A DNA stretch of 64,000 nucleotides from JADKIH01 sp031427625. Its GTDB lineage: Bacteria; Bacteroidota; Bacteroidia; AKYH767-A; 2013-40CM-41-45. Positions within the stretch are counted from its first letter, which is position 1. Each line of letters begins with the position of its first letter. The position numbers were made by a program, and so were the translations under genes. The notes beneath the pieces are model-generated. The model was not told the origin of the DNA and ran no database searches. It was given only the letters and a program-made list of their open reading frames with translations. This document shows, one piece after another, positions 26,974 through 36,402 of the stretch. The stretch is taken from NCBI GenBank assembly GCA_031427625.1, contig JANPNV010000097.1, positions 1-64,000 on the forward strand, read 5' to 3'.

Positions 26974-28443
26974 ATGAAAGTTGCCGATAGCCGATTCCTT
27001 GGCGAAGCTCTTACTTACGACGATGTATTGCTCGTACCTGCTTATTCTGAAGTATTACCAAATCAGGTTGATGTCTCCGGGAAGCTTACTGCTTCAATAA
27101 ATTTAAACATTCCTGTAATCTCGGCGGCCATGGATACCGTCACTTCCTCCGAAATGGCCATCGCTATGGCTCAGGAAGGCGGAATCGGAATGCTACATAA
27201 AAACATGTCGATCGTTCAACAGGCCGGTGAAGTAAGAAAGGTTAAAAGAAGTGAGAGCGGAATGATCAATGATCCGGTGACACTTTTTAAAGACGCACTT
27301 GTACGGGATGCAGTCAGTCTGATGAAAGAGTATGGCATTGGAGGAATACCTGTAGTCGATAAAAATCATATTCTTATCGGGATCTGCACAAACAGAGATC
27401 TTCGCTTCGAAAAGAATCCTGACAGGCCTATCGTCGAGATTATGACCAAGGAGAATCTTATAACTACTACTGGTGTTAAGGATTTAAAGGAAGCAGAAAA
27501 TATTTTACAAAATTATAAAATTGAAAAGCTTCCTGTCATCGACGAAAAAGGGAAACTCATCGGACTAATCACTTATAAGGATATTCTTAAAGTCAGATCA
27601 CGGCCGAATGCATGTAAGGATGACAAAGGCAGATTAAGAGTAGGAGCCGCTATTGGTGTCACAGCTGATTCGCTTCAACGTGCACGTGCACTGGTCGATG
27701 CGGGTGTGGATGTCATCACCATAGATACTGCTCATGGCCATTCGGGAAATGTTGTCAGCGTATTACATTCAGTGAAAAAAGAATTTCCAAATCTTCAGGT
27801 CATAGTAGGAAATATTGCCACTGCAGATGCTGCATTATTTCTTGCAAAAGCCGGAGCCGATTCAGTAAAAGTGGGTATCGGACCAGGTTCTATCTGCACG
27901 ACACGAATCATAGCAGGCATTGGAGTACCGCAGTTTACAGCCGTATTCCAGGTTGCTGAAGCCTTGAAAAATACAGATGTGACAGTTATTGCAGATGGAG
28001 GAATACGTTTCAGTGGAGATATTGCAAAAGCCATAGCCGCGGGCGCACATTCAGTCATGTTAGGATCGCTGCTGGCCGGTACGGAAGAATCGCCCGGAGA
28101 AACGATCATTTATGAAGGAAGAAAATTCAAAGTCTACAGAGGTATGGGATCCATCGAAGCGATGAGGGAAGGTTCGAAAGACAGGTATTTCCAATCGCAA
28201 ACAGATGACGTGAAAAAACTCGTTCCCGAAGGAATCGTTGGTCGTGTACCCTATAAAGGACTTGTTGGCGAAGAACTTTATCAGCTTGTCGGCGGACTTC
28301 GGGCAAGCATGGGTTATTGTGGCGCAGCTAATTTAAGTGAGTTACAGAAGTCGGGTTTTATAAGAATAACTTCGGCCGGTGTGCGAGAAAGTCACCCTCA
28401 TGATGTCACTATAATAACCGAAGCACCCAATTATCATAGGTAA
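26974..28443 (+). CDS. guaB: Inosine-5'-monophosphate dehydrogenase
   Basis: GuaB oxidises IMP to XMP with NAD, the rate-limiting step to GMP. The 489-residue product has the TIM-barrel start EALTYDDVLLVPAYSEVLP, then two CBS domains inserted at about residues 95-210 (MKEYGIGGIPVVDKN and LPVIDEKGKLIGLITYKDI). The catalytic cysteine is in VGIGPGSICTTRIIAGIG, followed by ADGGIRFSGDIAKA and the flap region YRGMGSIEAM. Everything expected is present. A clear promoter box precedes it and a hairpin terminator follows, so it is a single-gene unit. Confidence 0.98.
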   Translation: MKVADSRFLGEALTYDDVLLVPAYSEVLPNQVDVSGKLTASINLNIPVISAAMDTVTSSEMAIAMAQEGGIGMLHKNMSIVQQAGEVRKVKRSESGMINDPVTLFKDALVRDAVSLMKEYGIGGIPVVDKNHILIGICTNRDLRFEKNPDRPIVEIMTKENLITTTGVKDLKEAENILQNYKIEKLPVIDEKGKLIGLITYKDILKVRSRPNACKDDKGRLRVGAAIGVTADSLQRARALVDAGVDVITIDTAHGHSGNVVSVLHSVKKEFPNLQVIVGNIATADAALFLAKAGADSVKVGIGPGSICTTRIIAGIGVPQFTAVFQVAEALKNTDVTVIADGGIRFSGDIAKAIAAGAHSVMLGSLLAGTEESPGETIIYEGRKFKVYRGMGSIEAMREGSKDRYFQSQTDDVKKLVPEGIVGRVPYKGLVGEELYQLVGGLRASMGYCGAANLSELQKSGFIRITSAGVRESHPHDVTIITEAPNYHR

Positions 28444-28453
28444 TAGTTAAATT

Positions 28454-28480
28454 ATCAGCACTTTAAATATTAGTGCTGAT
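28454..28480 (+). terminator. Hairpin terminator after guaB
   Basis: A perfect nine-base stem atcagcact / agtgctgat with a nine-base loop begins 11 bases after the guaB stop, followed by the T-rich gtaattcttcattctttctt. The T-tract is interrupted, so the strength is uncertain. Confidence 0.7.
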
Positions 28481-28527
28481 GTAATTCTTCATTCTTTCTT
28501 AACCGGCTTTTTAACATTTTTGCGACG

Positions 28528-28558
28528 TTTTGTAACAAGCGCGGGATTGTTAAATTTG
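28528..28558 (+). promoter_or_regulatory. Bacteroidota promoter (-33 TTTTG, -7 TAAATTTG) for the periplasmic folding genes
   Basis: TTTTG at 28528-28532 and TAAATTTG at 28551-28558 are 18 bases apart. The -7 box ends 24 bases before the ATG at 28583. This is the closest full match to the Bacteroidota consensus in the window, and it lies inside the longer open frame that starts at 28520, ruling that start out. Confidence 0.7.
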
Positions 28559-28582
28559 CGCTCCCTTAACCAAATCTACCTT

Positions 28583-30532
28583 ATGAAGAAGTATTTCCTT
28601 TTCTCTGCAATTCTTATTGCTACTGTTGTTGGATACGCACAGGATAAAAAAGATCCCATCATTCTCACAATTGCCGGAGAAAATATTCCTAAAAGTGAAT
28701 TTGAAAGAGTCTATCGAAAAAACAATAACAAAGACAGCGCTTTCGATAAAAAGGCAGTTGAAGAATACCTCGAACTCTATATTAACTACAAGTTAAAAGT
28801 AAAAGAGGCACTTGAACTGGGAATGGATACTGTAAAATCCTTTATTGATGAATTAAGCGGTTACAGAAAACAACTTGCTCAACCCTATCTTGTCGATAAA
28901 TCAGTCGGTGAAAACCTCCTTCATGAGGCCTATGATAGATTGAAAACGGATGTACGCGCAAGCCACATTCTTATTAAATGTGATCCAAATGCATTACCAA
29001 AGGATACCATAGAAGCATACAACAAAGCTATGAAGGTTAGAGGTGAGGCTATGAAAGGTGATTTCAATGCAATTGCCAAAAAATATTCCGACGATCCATC
29101 TGCAAAAGATAATGGAGGAGATCTTGGATTTTTTACGGCTATGCAAATGGTTTATCCCTTTGAAAGTGCAGCATACTCTATAAAATCAGGAGAAATATCT
29201 GCACCGGTTCGAACTCGTTTCGGATATCATATAATAAAAGTTATAGAAACTCGTCCAGCACAGGGAGAAGTTAAAGTCGAACACATCATGATTAAGTCTG
29301 CAACAGGATCTAAACCTGAAGACTCATTAAATGCAGTAAAAAAAATCTATGAGATTTATGATTCTTTACGCGCAGGATCCAAATTCGAAGACCTTGCCCG
29401 TGTCTATTCAGAAGATCAGAGTTCTGCGAAGAATGGCGGAGTACTTCCAGCATTTGGTACAGGAAGAATGGTTCCTGAATTCGAGAAGGCTGCTTTCGCA
29501 TTAAAGAATACAGGTTCGTTTTCTGAACCTGTTAAAACTTCTTATGGATGGCATATCATAAAACTGGTAGAAAAAAAGGGAATAGGTACCTATGAAGAAT
29601 TACAAGCAGACTTAAAACAAAAAGTACAGAAAGATTCAAGGTCTGAGCTGAGCAAGTCTACAATGATTAGTCGTATCAAATCAAAATACAACTTTGCCGA
29701 AAACCAAAAGGCAAAGGATGCATTCATGAAATCAATCGATACTACGCTTATGCAGGGAAAATGGACTGCTGATAAAGCTGCTGGTATGAATGCTACCATG
29801 TTTACTCTTGGAACGAATAAATATTCTCAGGACGAGTTTGCAAAATACCTGGTCGATCATCAGGTTAAGCATGAATCAAACGGTATGCCTTCTGTGATGG
29901 CTGCAAATATGTATAACGACTGGGTGAAAGAAAGCGCTCTGGCTTACGAGGAAACAAAACTTGATTCATTATATCCGGATTTCAGAAATCTTATGCAGGA
30001 ATATCGCGATGGAATTCTCCTTTTCGAACTTACGGACAAGAAGGTTTGGTCGAAAGCAGTGAAAGACACTGTTGGTCTGCGTGAGTTTTATGAGAAAAAT
30101 AAAAACAACTACATGTGGCCGCAAAGAATAGATGCAACAATCTATACATGTTCAGACGAAAATGTAGCTAAAGAAGCTCATAAGCTTATGAAAAAGATCG
30201 ATGATGATGATACACTCATGTCGAAAATAAATAAGAACTCACAACTTAGTCTACAGGTGAAGTCTGGCAAATTCGTAAAGAAGGAAAATGATGTTATCGA
30301 TATGGTTGCATGGAAAACAGGCATCACTCCCGATATGAAACATGATAACCAGATTGTTTTTGTAAATGTTAAAAGTGTTATTCCTCCATCAAACAAATCA
30401 CTCGAGGAAGCAAAAGGAATTATCACTGCCGACTATCAAAACCTACTTGAAAAAGAATGGATCAGTACCCTGCGTGCGAAGTATCCTTATAAAGTTCATA
30501 AGGATGTTGTAGATAGCATTGCGACAAAATAA
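28583..30532 (+). CDS. Periplasmic peptidyl-prolyl isomerase with two parvulin domains
   Basis: The 649-residue product (start at MKKYFLFSAILIATVVGYAQ, a signal peptide cleaved near residue 19) has an N-terminal SurA-like helical part (about 25-120). Two parvulin/PpiC rotamase domains follow, at about 122-222 (VRASHILIKCD ... FGYHIIKVIE) and 230-330 (VKVEHIMIKSA ... YGWHIIKLVE). A long C-terminal region of about 310 residues contains no motif I recognise. It should help fold secreted and outer-membrane proteins. It is first in a same-strand series with a lipoprotein, a SurA-like protein and MoxR, a gene order seen in other Bacteroidota. Confidence 0.92.
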   Translation: MKKYFLFSAILIATVVGYAQDKKDPIILTIAGENIPKSEFERVYRKNNNKDSAFDKKAVEEYLELYINYKLKVKEALELGMDTVKSFIDELSGYRKQLAQPYLVDKSVGENLLHEAYDRLKTDVRASHILIKCDPNALPKDTIEAYNKAMKVRGEAMKGDFNAIAKKYSDDPSAKDNGGDLGFFTAMQMVYPFESAAYSIKSGEISAPVRTRFGYHIIKVIETRPAQGEVKVEHIMIKSATGSKPEDSLNAVKKIYEIYDSLRAGSKFEDLARVYSEDQSSAKNGGVLPAFGTGRMVPEFEKAAFALKNTGSFSEPVKTSYGWHIIKLVEKKGIGTYEELQADLKQKVQKDSRSELSKSTMISRIKSKYNFAENQKAKDAFMKSIDTTLMQGKWTADKAAGMNATMFTLGTNKYSQDEFAKYLVDHQVKHESNGMPSVMAANMYNDWVKESALAYEETKLDSLYPDFRNLMQEYRDGILLFELTDKKVWSKAVKDTVGLREFYEKNKNNYMWPQRIDATIYTCSDENVAKEAHKLMKKIDDDDTLMSKINKNSQLSLQVKSGKFVKKENDVIDMVAWKTGITPDMKHDNQIVFVNVKSVIPPSNKSLEEAKGIITADYQNLLEKEWISTLRAKYPYKVHKDVVDSIATK

Positions 30533-30640
30533 TTATTCAATAAAACCATTCCAAAAGACGTTCGCAAGAGAAGCGATCGCTACTTTGTTCGAAGGAGTCC
30601 TAATCCCGGATTTTTTTTTAACTTTTAAAAGAATCAGCTA

Positions 30641-31498
30641 TTGAATCAATCTGCATTCTTATTAATTGTTTTGTTTAGTATTTCCTGCAATCTGTTGAGG
30701 AAAAATAATCCTGAGGATAAGGAGGTGCTTGCAAAGGCATACGATTATTTTCTCTATCGGGAAGATATTGAAGGCCTGATTCCTAAAGGATCATCGAAGG
30801 AAGATAGTGCTGACATTGTAAAAAATTATGTCGACAACTGGTTTCTCAGAAAGTCCGTTTTGCATAAAGCTGAACAAAATCTGACCGACGAAAAAAAAAA
30901 TGTATCCAAGCAGTTGGATGAATACAGGAATTCGCTGGTAACTTATGCCTACGAAACGGAACTGGTTCGCCAGAAACTTGACACTGCTATAGGTCTGGAT
31001 GAAATCGAAGATTTTTACCGGTCACATCCACAGAATTTCGAATTGAAGGATAATATCATTAAAGTTATCTACCTCAAAATCAGTAAGAAATCGCCAAAAC
31101 TGGAGAAGGTCAAACAATGGTATAAAAGCAATTCAAAAAAAGACAGGGAAGATCTGGCAGAATATTGCCATCAGTATGCAATTAACTATTATCTGGAAGA
31201 CAACACCTGGCTTCTTTTTGATGACTTATTAAAGGAAATTCCAATTAAAACATACGACAAGGAGCAGTTTTTACAGAACAACAGAAATATTGAAATCGAA
31301 GATTCAAGTCTGATATATCTTGTAAACATTAAGGGCTTCATGATCAAAAACAGTCTTTCACCATTAAGTTTTGAAAAAAACAATATTATTTCGATGATCA
31401 TGAATGAGCGCAAGTTAAAGCTGATAGAAGATATGGAACATCAAGCTCTTGAAGATGCGCGTAAGAATGGTCAGATCGAATTGGTAAAAGCAAACTAA
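30641..31498 (+). CDS. Periplasmic lipoprotein related to SurA N-domains, lacking a rotamase domain
   Basis: The 285-residue product begins at a TTG codon, the only usable start after the in-frame stop just upstream. It opens with a short lipoprotein signal (MNQSAFLLIVLFSISC, lipobox SISC). The rest is highly charged and helical (VLAKAYDYFLYREDIEGLIPKG ... VDNWFLRKSVLHKAEQNL), similar in style to the N-terminal chaperone part of SurA/PpiC proteins. The WxxxxVLxxxAxxNL pattern supports this. No parvulin motif is visible, so I would not call it an isomerase. Its position between two rotamase genes suggests a chaperone partner, probably lipid-anchored to a periplasm-facing membrane. Confidence 0.78.
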   Translation: MNQSAFLLIVLFSISCNLLRKNNPEDKEVLAKAYDYFLYREDIEGLIPKGSSKEDSADIVKNYVDNWFLRKSVLHKAEQNLTDEKKNVSKQLDEYRNSLVTYAYETELVRQKLDTAIGLDEIEDFYRSHPQNFELKDNIIKVIYLKISKKSPKLEKVKQWYKSNSKKDREDLAEYCHQYAINYYLEDNTWLLFDDLLKEIPIKTYDKEQFLQNNRNIEIEDSSLIYLVNIKGFMIKNSLSPLSFEKNNIISMIMNERKLKLIEDMEHQALEDARKNGQIELVKAN

Positions 31499-31548
31499 CA
31501 AGTATGAATACTTGCCTGATAATAAGGCATAAAATCGTTATTAACTGT

Positions 31549-31556
31549 TACCTTTG
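31549..31556 (+). promoter_or_regulatory. Bacteroidota -7 promoter element (TACCTTTG) inside the folding gene cluster
   Basis: TACCTTTG ends seven bases before the ATG at 31564 and lies in the upstream extension of the SurA-like open frame. It implies a second transcription start in the cluster with almost no leader. Confidence 0.55.
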
Positions 31557-31563
31557 CCGGCCT

Positions 31564-32934
31564 ATGAATAAATTAAAGTCTTCCATGAAAAGGATTTCGC
31601 AAATTTCCCTTTTTACGTTTTTTGTTTTTTTTGTAAATCAAACAAGCGCACAGCAAATCCTGGATCAGGTGATGGCTGTGGTTGGCACAAAAATTATTTT
31701 AAAGTCTGATATTGAAAAACAATATATTCAATTATTAGCACAGGGTGGTTCAGAGAATGATGAGACTCGTTGTTCGATCTTCGATCAGTTGCTAATGCAA
31801 AAGCTACTTTTAAATCAGGCTGATATTGATAGCGTAACTGTTACCGAAGGTCAAGTCGAAAGTGAACTTGACAGAAGAATGAGATTCTATATTCGTCAGA
31901 TTGGCTCAGAAGAAAAACTGGAAGAATATTTTCATACAACTATCCGTCAGTTGAAATCAGATTTCAGAGGACTTATCATGGAACAGATGATCGTTCAGAC
32001 GATGCAGTCAAAAATTACAAAGGAAGTTACGGCAACTCCCAGCGATGTAAGGCAGTATTTTCTGAGTATTCCTGCTGATAGCATCCCATATATTGATGCT
32101 GAACTGGAAATAGCCCAGATTGTTAAAAGACCCGCAATCAGTTATACAGAGAAAAAAGCGATTCGTGAAAAACTGGAAGACTACAGAAAAAAAATTATCG
32201 CCAATGAAGCCGACTTTTCAGTTTACGCTGCATTATATTCTCAGGATCCTGTATCAGCTAAAAAAGGTGGAGAACTCGGATTCTTCGAGAGAGGAACTAT
32301 GGTTCCTGAGTTTGAGATGGCCGCTTTTAATTTAAAGTCTGGTGATATTTCACCCATCATCGAAACAAAATTCGGTTTTCATATCCTTCAACTAATCGAA
32401 CGCCGCGGAGATCAGATCAATGTGAGACATATTTTATTGCAACCAAAAACGGACGATGAAAGCATTAAAAAGTCATATAGCTTTCTTGATAGCCTGAGAA
32501 AGGAAATCAATATGGGTACAATTACTTTTGAAGATGCCGCTCAAAAATTTTCTGACGATGAGGAAACAAAAAATAACGGCGGTCTTATGATTAATCCTGA
32601 GTCAAATACAACTCATCTTTCGCCTGATAAAATCGACCGTGTTTTATTTTTTCAGGTCGACAGCATGAGCCTGAACAATGTGTCTTTACCTTTAACAATG
32701 ACCACAGCAGAAGGTAAAAATGCATTTCGCATTGTTATGGTTAAATCAAGAAATCAGCCGCATAAAGCAAACCTGAAAGAAGACTACCAGAAAATTCAGG
32801 AAGTGGCTTTGCAGGAAAAACAAAACAAAGCTCTCAGCGAATGGGTTAAGAAAAAACAAAAGTCTACATACATGCATGTTAACGACGAACTCTCAGACTG
32901 TGAAATTCTAAAACACTGGGAAAAAGTCAATTAA
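31564..32934 (+). CDS. SurA-like periplasmic chaperone/peptidyl-prolyl isomerase
   Basis: The 456-residue product starts at MNKLKSSMKR (a downstream Met at 31585 is also possible), with a signal peptide ending near TSAQQ. The N-terminal SurA domain is typical: ILDQVMAVVGTKIILKSDIEKQY, like the family VVAVVNDGVILESDV motif. Two parvulin repeats follow: about residues 180-275 (AQIVKRPAI ... KFGFHILQLIERR) and about 283-385 (INVRHILLQPKTD...). The second repeat lacks a recognisable G-x-H-I-I ending and may be inactive. SurA escorts outer-membrane proteins to the Bam complex, and in this phylum probably T9SS cargo too (inference). The frame opens at 31504, but the promoter box at 31549 rules out the longer form. 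Confidence 0.93.
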   Translation: MNKLKSSMKRISQISLFTFFVFFVNQTSAQQILDQVMAVVGTKIILKSDIEKQYIQLLAQGGSENDETRCSIFDQLLMQKLLLNQADIDSVTVTEGQVESELDRRMRFYIRQIGSEEKLEEYFHTTIRQLKSDFRGLIMEQMIVQTMQSKITKEVTATPSDVRQYFLSIPADSIPYIDAELEIAQIVKRPAISYTEKKAIREKLEDYRKKIIANEADFSVYAALYSQDPVSAKKGGELGFFERGTMVPEFEMAAFNLKSGDISPIIETKFGFHILQLIERRGDQINVRHILLQPKTDDESIKKSYSFLDSLRKEINMGTITFEDAAQKFSDDEETKNNGGLMINPESNTTHLSPDKIDRVLFFQVDSMSLNNVSLPLTMTTAEGKNAFRIVMVKSRNQPHKANLKEDYQKIQEVALQEKQNKALSEWVKKKQKSTYMHVNDELSDCEILKHWEKVN

Positions 32935-32976
32935 AATTATTCATACAAACATTTTTAAAACTAATAATAAATTTTT

Positions 32977-33942
32977 ATGACAAAATATTCATCAGATGTC
33001 GAAGCGGTTCAGGATCTCGTTACCAAATACAAGAAACTCCGTTCAGAAATTGGTAAGGTTATCATAGGCCAGGATGAAGTTGTTCGTGATGTTCTGATTT
33101 CTATTTTCAGCCGAGGACATTGTTTACTCGTTGGTGTGCCGGGACTGGCAAAAACACTTTTGGTGAATACAATTGCTCAGACTCTCGGACTAACCTATAA
33201 TCGTATTCAGTTCACTCCCGATCTGATGCCTTCTGATATTATCGGAACAGAAATACTCGACGAAAACAGGACTTTCAAATTTATTAAAGGACCACTTTTT
33301 TCAAACATCATTCTTGCGGATGAGATAAACCGGACTCCTCCAAAGACACAAAGTGCATTACTCGAAGCCATGCAGGAATATGCTGTGACGGCAGCCGGAA
33401 GAAGGTATGCACTCGAGTTGCCATTCTTCGTTCTGGCCACTCAAAATCCGATCGAGCAGGAGGGAACCTATCCGCTTCCGGAAGCTCAGCTGGATCGTTT
33501 TATGTTTAATGTGAATCTTACTTACCCTGATTTCAAAGAGGAATTACAGGTTGTAAAAAATACAACATCTGATTACAGGCCACAGCTTGATAAGGTAATT
33601 TCTGCAGAAGAGATTCTCTATTTTCAGGAACTAATCCGGAGAATTCCGATTTCAGATAACGTGCTGGAATATGCTGTTTCCCTGGCAACAAAAACACGTC
33701 CGTCGACACCTGCGGCAACGAAGGAAGTAAATTCTTATCTGTCATGGGGTGCCGGTCCGCGTGCATCACAATATCTGGTAATCGGCGCTAAATGTCATGC
33801 AGCATTGAACGGTAAGTATTCGCCCGACATTGAAGACGTAAAAGCTGTTGCGATGCCAATTCTCAGACACAGAATCGTACGTAACTATCGCGCCGAAGCT
33901 GATGGCGTTTCAGTTGAGAAAATAATCAACGAGCTTGTCTAA
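32977..33942 (+). CDS. MoxR-family AAA ATPase
   Basis: The 321-residue product has Walker A GVPGLAKT, Walker B IILADEINRTPPKTQSALLEAMQE, and the family stretch ATQNPIEQEGTYPLPEAQLDRFMF followed by the lid domain with RASQYLVIGAKCHAAL. MoxR ATPases remodel or insert cofactors into partner proteins, usually with VWA-domain proteins encoded next door. Here no VWA or DUF58 gene follows; the gene ends next to convergent mutS2. It lies 42 bases downstream of the SurA-like gene, a linkage that is common in Bacteroidota. Confidence 0.95.
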   Translation: MTKYSSDVEAVQDLVTKYKKLRSEIGKVIIGQDEVVRDVLISIFSRGHCLLVGVPGLAKTLLVNTIAQTLGLTYNRIQFTPDLMPSDIIGTEILDENRTFKFIKGPLFSNIILADEINRTPPKTQSALLEAMQEYAVTAAGRRYALELPFFVLATQNPIEQEGTYPLPEAQLDRFMFNVNLTYPDFKEELQVVKNTTSDYRPQLDKVISAEEILYFQELIRRIPISDNVLEYAVSLATKTRPSTPAATKEVNSYLSWGAGPRASQYLVIGAKCHAALNGKYSPDIEDVKAVAMPILRHRIVRNYRAEADGVSVEKIINELV

Positions 33943-34055
33943 TTACCTTGGAGTTAAAGCAAGAAGCTTAATCCGTAATGTGTATTTGTTAAGAGTTTTT
34001 GTCACGACAGAATTATTTTCTGATTTTTAAAAATCCGAAAAAATTATGCAAGCAA

Positions 34056-36131
34056 TTACTCTAGTTCAAGATTTTCGATTGCAACTTTAGCCTTCATATT
34101 TCCGAAGTTGACATAAACGATGTCTTTTCGGATCTCTTCTACGATTCCAATTTGTTTACCCTTTAACATTCGTACACGGCTGCCTACCTGGATTTCAATT
34201 CTTAATCGTTCGATCAATGCATTACGTTTCTTTGCCAGACGGGGTGGTGAATTTTCGGCTGCACGCTTTTTCTTTTCTGCGGTAATGTTGCCGATAAATT
34301 TTTTAATGACCTCTTTTCTGTCCTTTGTTTTTTCCCATTCACGACTAAGTGATTCGAATTTGCGGCCAAGTTCAGCAAGCTTCCCCAATTCTTCCCTTTT
34401 CTCTTTGTCATGTTCCATTTTCTCCGCCATTTTCTGAGAAAGCTGGGTGAATTTTCCTCCCGCTTCTTCAGTCCTGACTTGCTTGGTTTTCAGAATTTTT
34501 AATTCTTCTTCAATTTTATTTTTCTGATGATGAAGATCAGACAACATTGAATTCAGCTTCAGTTTTTCTGAATTTACCTTTTTCTTTGCACGGTCAAGAA
34601 CATACGATGGCAAACCGATTTTTTCGGCGACTTCAAACGTATAGGAGCTTCCGGGTTGGCCCACCATTAGTCGGTATTTTGCCTCCAGCGACTCAGGATC
34701 GAAAAGCATTGAGCCGTTTACGACTCCTTCAAGCTGGTCGGCAAGCAATTTTATATTCGTGTAGTGAGTTGTGAAAATCCCAAAGGCTTTACTTTTATTA
34801 AGCTCTTCGAGGATAACCTCAGCAATTGCTCCGCCTAACTCCGGATCTGTTCCCGTTCCGAACTCATCAATCAGAATTAGTGACCGGTTGTTAGCTACCT
34901 GCAAAAATATATTCATACTGATCAGTCTTGAACTGTATGTGCTAAGTGCATATTCGATCGACTGACTGTCGCCAATGTCGGCAAGGAAGTGATTAAAGAA
35001 ACACATCTGCGATCGTTCATCGGCTGAGACAAGTATGCCGCTTTGCAACATCAGTTGCAGCAATCCTACCGTCTTGAGTGTAATGGATTTCCCTCCTGCA
35101 TTCGGCCCGCTGATCATCAGGATTCTGTTCTGTTCATCTAGGTGCAGGGTTAGAGGCACCACTTCTTTCTTTTGTGCTTTGTTTTGAAGATATAACAACG
35201 GATGAACTGCGTTGTAAAGATTCAAAACGCTTTTCTTACTTAGTTGAGGCAACACACCATTAATTTCGAGGGCAAATAATGCTTTGGCACGGACGAAGTC
35301 AATGTTGCTGAGAAATTCATGACTGAAAAGTATTAGTGAGGAATGAATTCGAAGTCTGTCAGACAATTCTCGTAGAAGTCGTCTGACTTCATTCTTCTCG
35401 TCTTGTTCGAGCTCTGCGACTTCGTTGTTAAGTCCTACCAATACTTCCGGTTCTATGAAAGTAGTTTTTCCGCTTTCGCTTTTTCCATGAATCAATCCTC
35501 GGATATCACGTTTAAATTCGGATGGAACAGCAAGGACTCTCCTGTTATTGTAAAAATTTTCTTCGTTCTCGCGGAGCCAACCTTTTTTCTTGAGTTCAGC
35601 GATGTAGGATCGGAATTTTCTGTCCGCTTCCCGTCGTTTCGAGATAAGTTGCGAGCGAATATCAGATAACAATTCAGACGCGCTGTCTTTCACCTGAGAA
35701 TGAGCGTCGATCACTGCATCGATCATATCGATCACCTCTTCGGTGTAATAAACACTATTCGTAAGTTTTAACAGATAAGGATAAGACGTCTTCCTGTCAT
35801 CCAGAAATTTTAATATTCCATTTACTGTTATGGATGCAGATCGGATCAGACTAAATTGCTGTTCGTTTAATACAGATCCGGGTTTTGCCAGCAGGTTAGC
35901 ATCAGATTCAAAATCCTCAAAAAAAGTATCAGGAAAATATCCACGGCTAACCATTGTTAGTCTGAATTCGTCGGCCTGATGAAGAGAAATATTTAACTTA
36001 TCTCTGTCTGTATAAGGCTGTAAATTCTGAGCACGCCTGAGCGAAGAATTACATCTGCAATAGAATGCTATCTTTTCACAGATCTTGTCAAATTCAAACA
36101 GCCGGAGAATATCGTTTCCTCGTAAAATCAC
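34056..36131 (-). CDS. MutS2-type ATPase lacking the C-terminal Smr domain
   Basis: The 691-residue product has MutS core and clamp regions followed by the ABC-type ATPase: Walker A ISGPNAGGKSITLKT, Walker B SLILIDEFGTGTDPELGGAIAEV and IFTTHYTNIKLLAD, plus the MutS2-specific long coiled coil (about 500-620). The family is normally about 780-800 residues and ends in an Smr nuclease domain with DLRG and HGxG motifs. Here the protein stops after a KOW-like segment (VGSRVRMLKGKQIGIVEEI). The 113 bases downstream do not contain an Smr remnant, so this is a true short form. MutS2 acts on recombination intermediates or collided ribosomes. Without Smr it would need another nuclease. Confidence 0.92.
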   Translation of the reverse strand: MILRGNDILRLFEFDKICEKIAFYCRCNSSLRRAQNLQPYTDRDKLNISLHQADEFRLTMVSRGYFPDTFFEDFESDANLLAKPGSVLNEQQFSLIRSASITVNGILKFLDDRKTSYPYLLKLTNSVYYTEEVIDMIDAVIDAHSQVKDSASELLSDIRSQLISKRREADRKFRSYIAELKKKGWLRENEENFYNNRRVLAVPSEFKRDIRGLIHGKSESGKTTFIEPEVLVGLNNEVAELEQDEKNEVRRLLRELSDRLRIHSSLILFSHEFLSNIDFVRAKALFALEINGVLPQLSKKSVLNLYNAVHPLLYLQNKAQKKEVVPLTLHLDEQNRILMISGPNAGGKSITLKTVGLLQLMLQSGILVSADERSQMCFFNHFLADIGDSQSIEYALSTYSSRLISMNIFLQVANNRSLILIDEFGTGTDPELGGAIAEVILEELNKSKAFGIFTTHYTNIKLLADQLEGVVNGSMLFDPESLEAKYRLMVGQPGSSYTFEVAEKIGLPSYVLDRAKKKVNSEKLKLNSMLSDLHHQKNKIEEELKILKTKQVRTEEAGGKFTQLSQKMAEKMEHDKEKREELGKLAELGRKFESLSREWEKTKDRKEVIKKFIGNITAEKKKRAAENSPPRLAKKRNALIERLRIEIQVGSRVRMLKGKQIGIVEEIRKDIVYVNFGNMKAKVAIENLELE

Positions 36132-36402
36132 TTAACAAAGATGAGTATTTGAAATAAAGAAAACGAAATGGATACTTTGATTTTTTCCGAAAAGGAGAAA
36201 CCATCGCATTGGTGGCAGTGGTTTCCTATAAACCTAAAAAACACAATGATCGTTTTTAATAAAAAGAATTTTCGTTATTGAAGATCAAAGATAAAAATTT
36301 TGTTATTCTTATTCAATTGTGATCATTTTATTTTGACAATTCGACGAATAATCTGCTTATTTACTCTCTCAATTAATTTCAACCGAATCGTCTATTCTGA
36401 TT

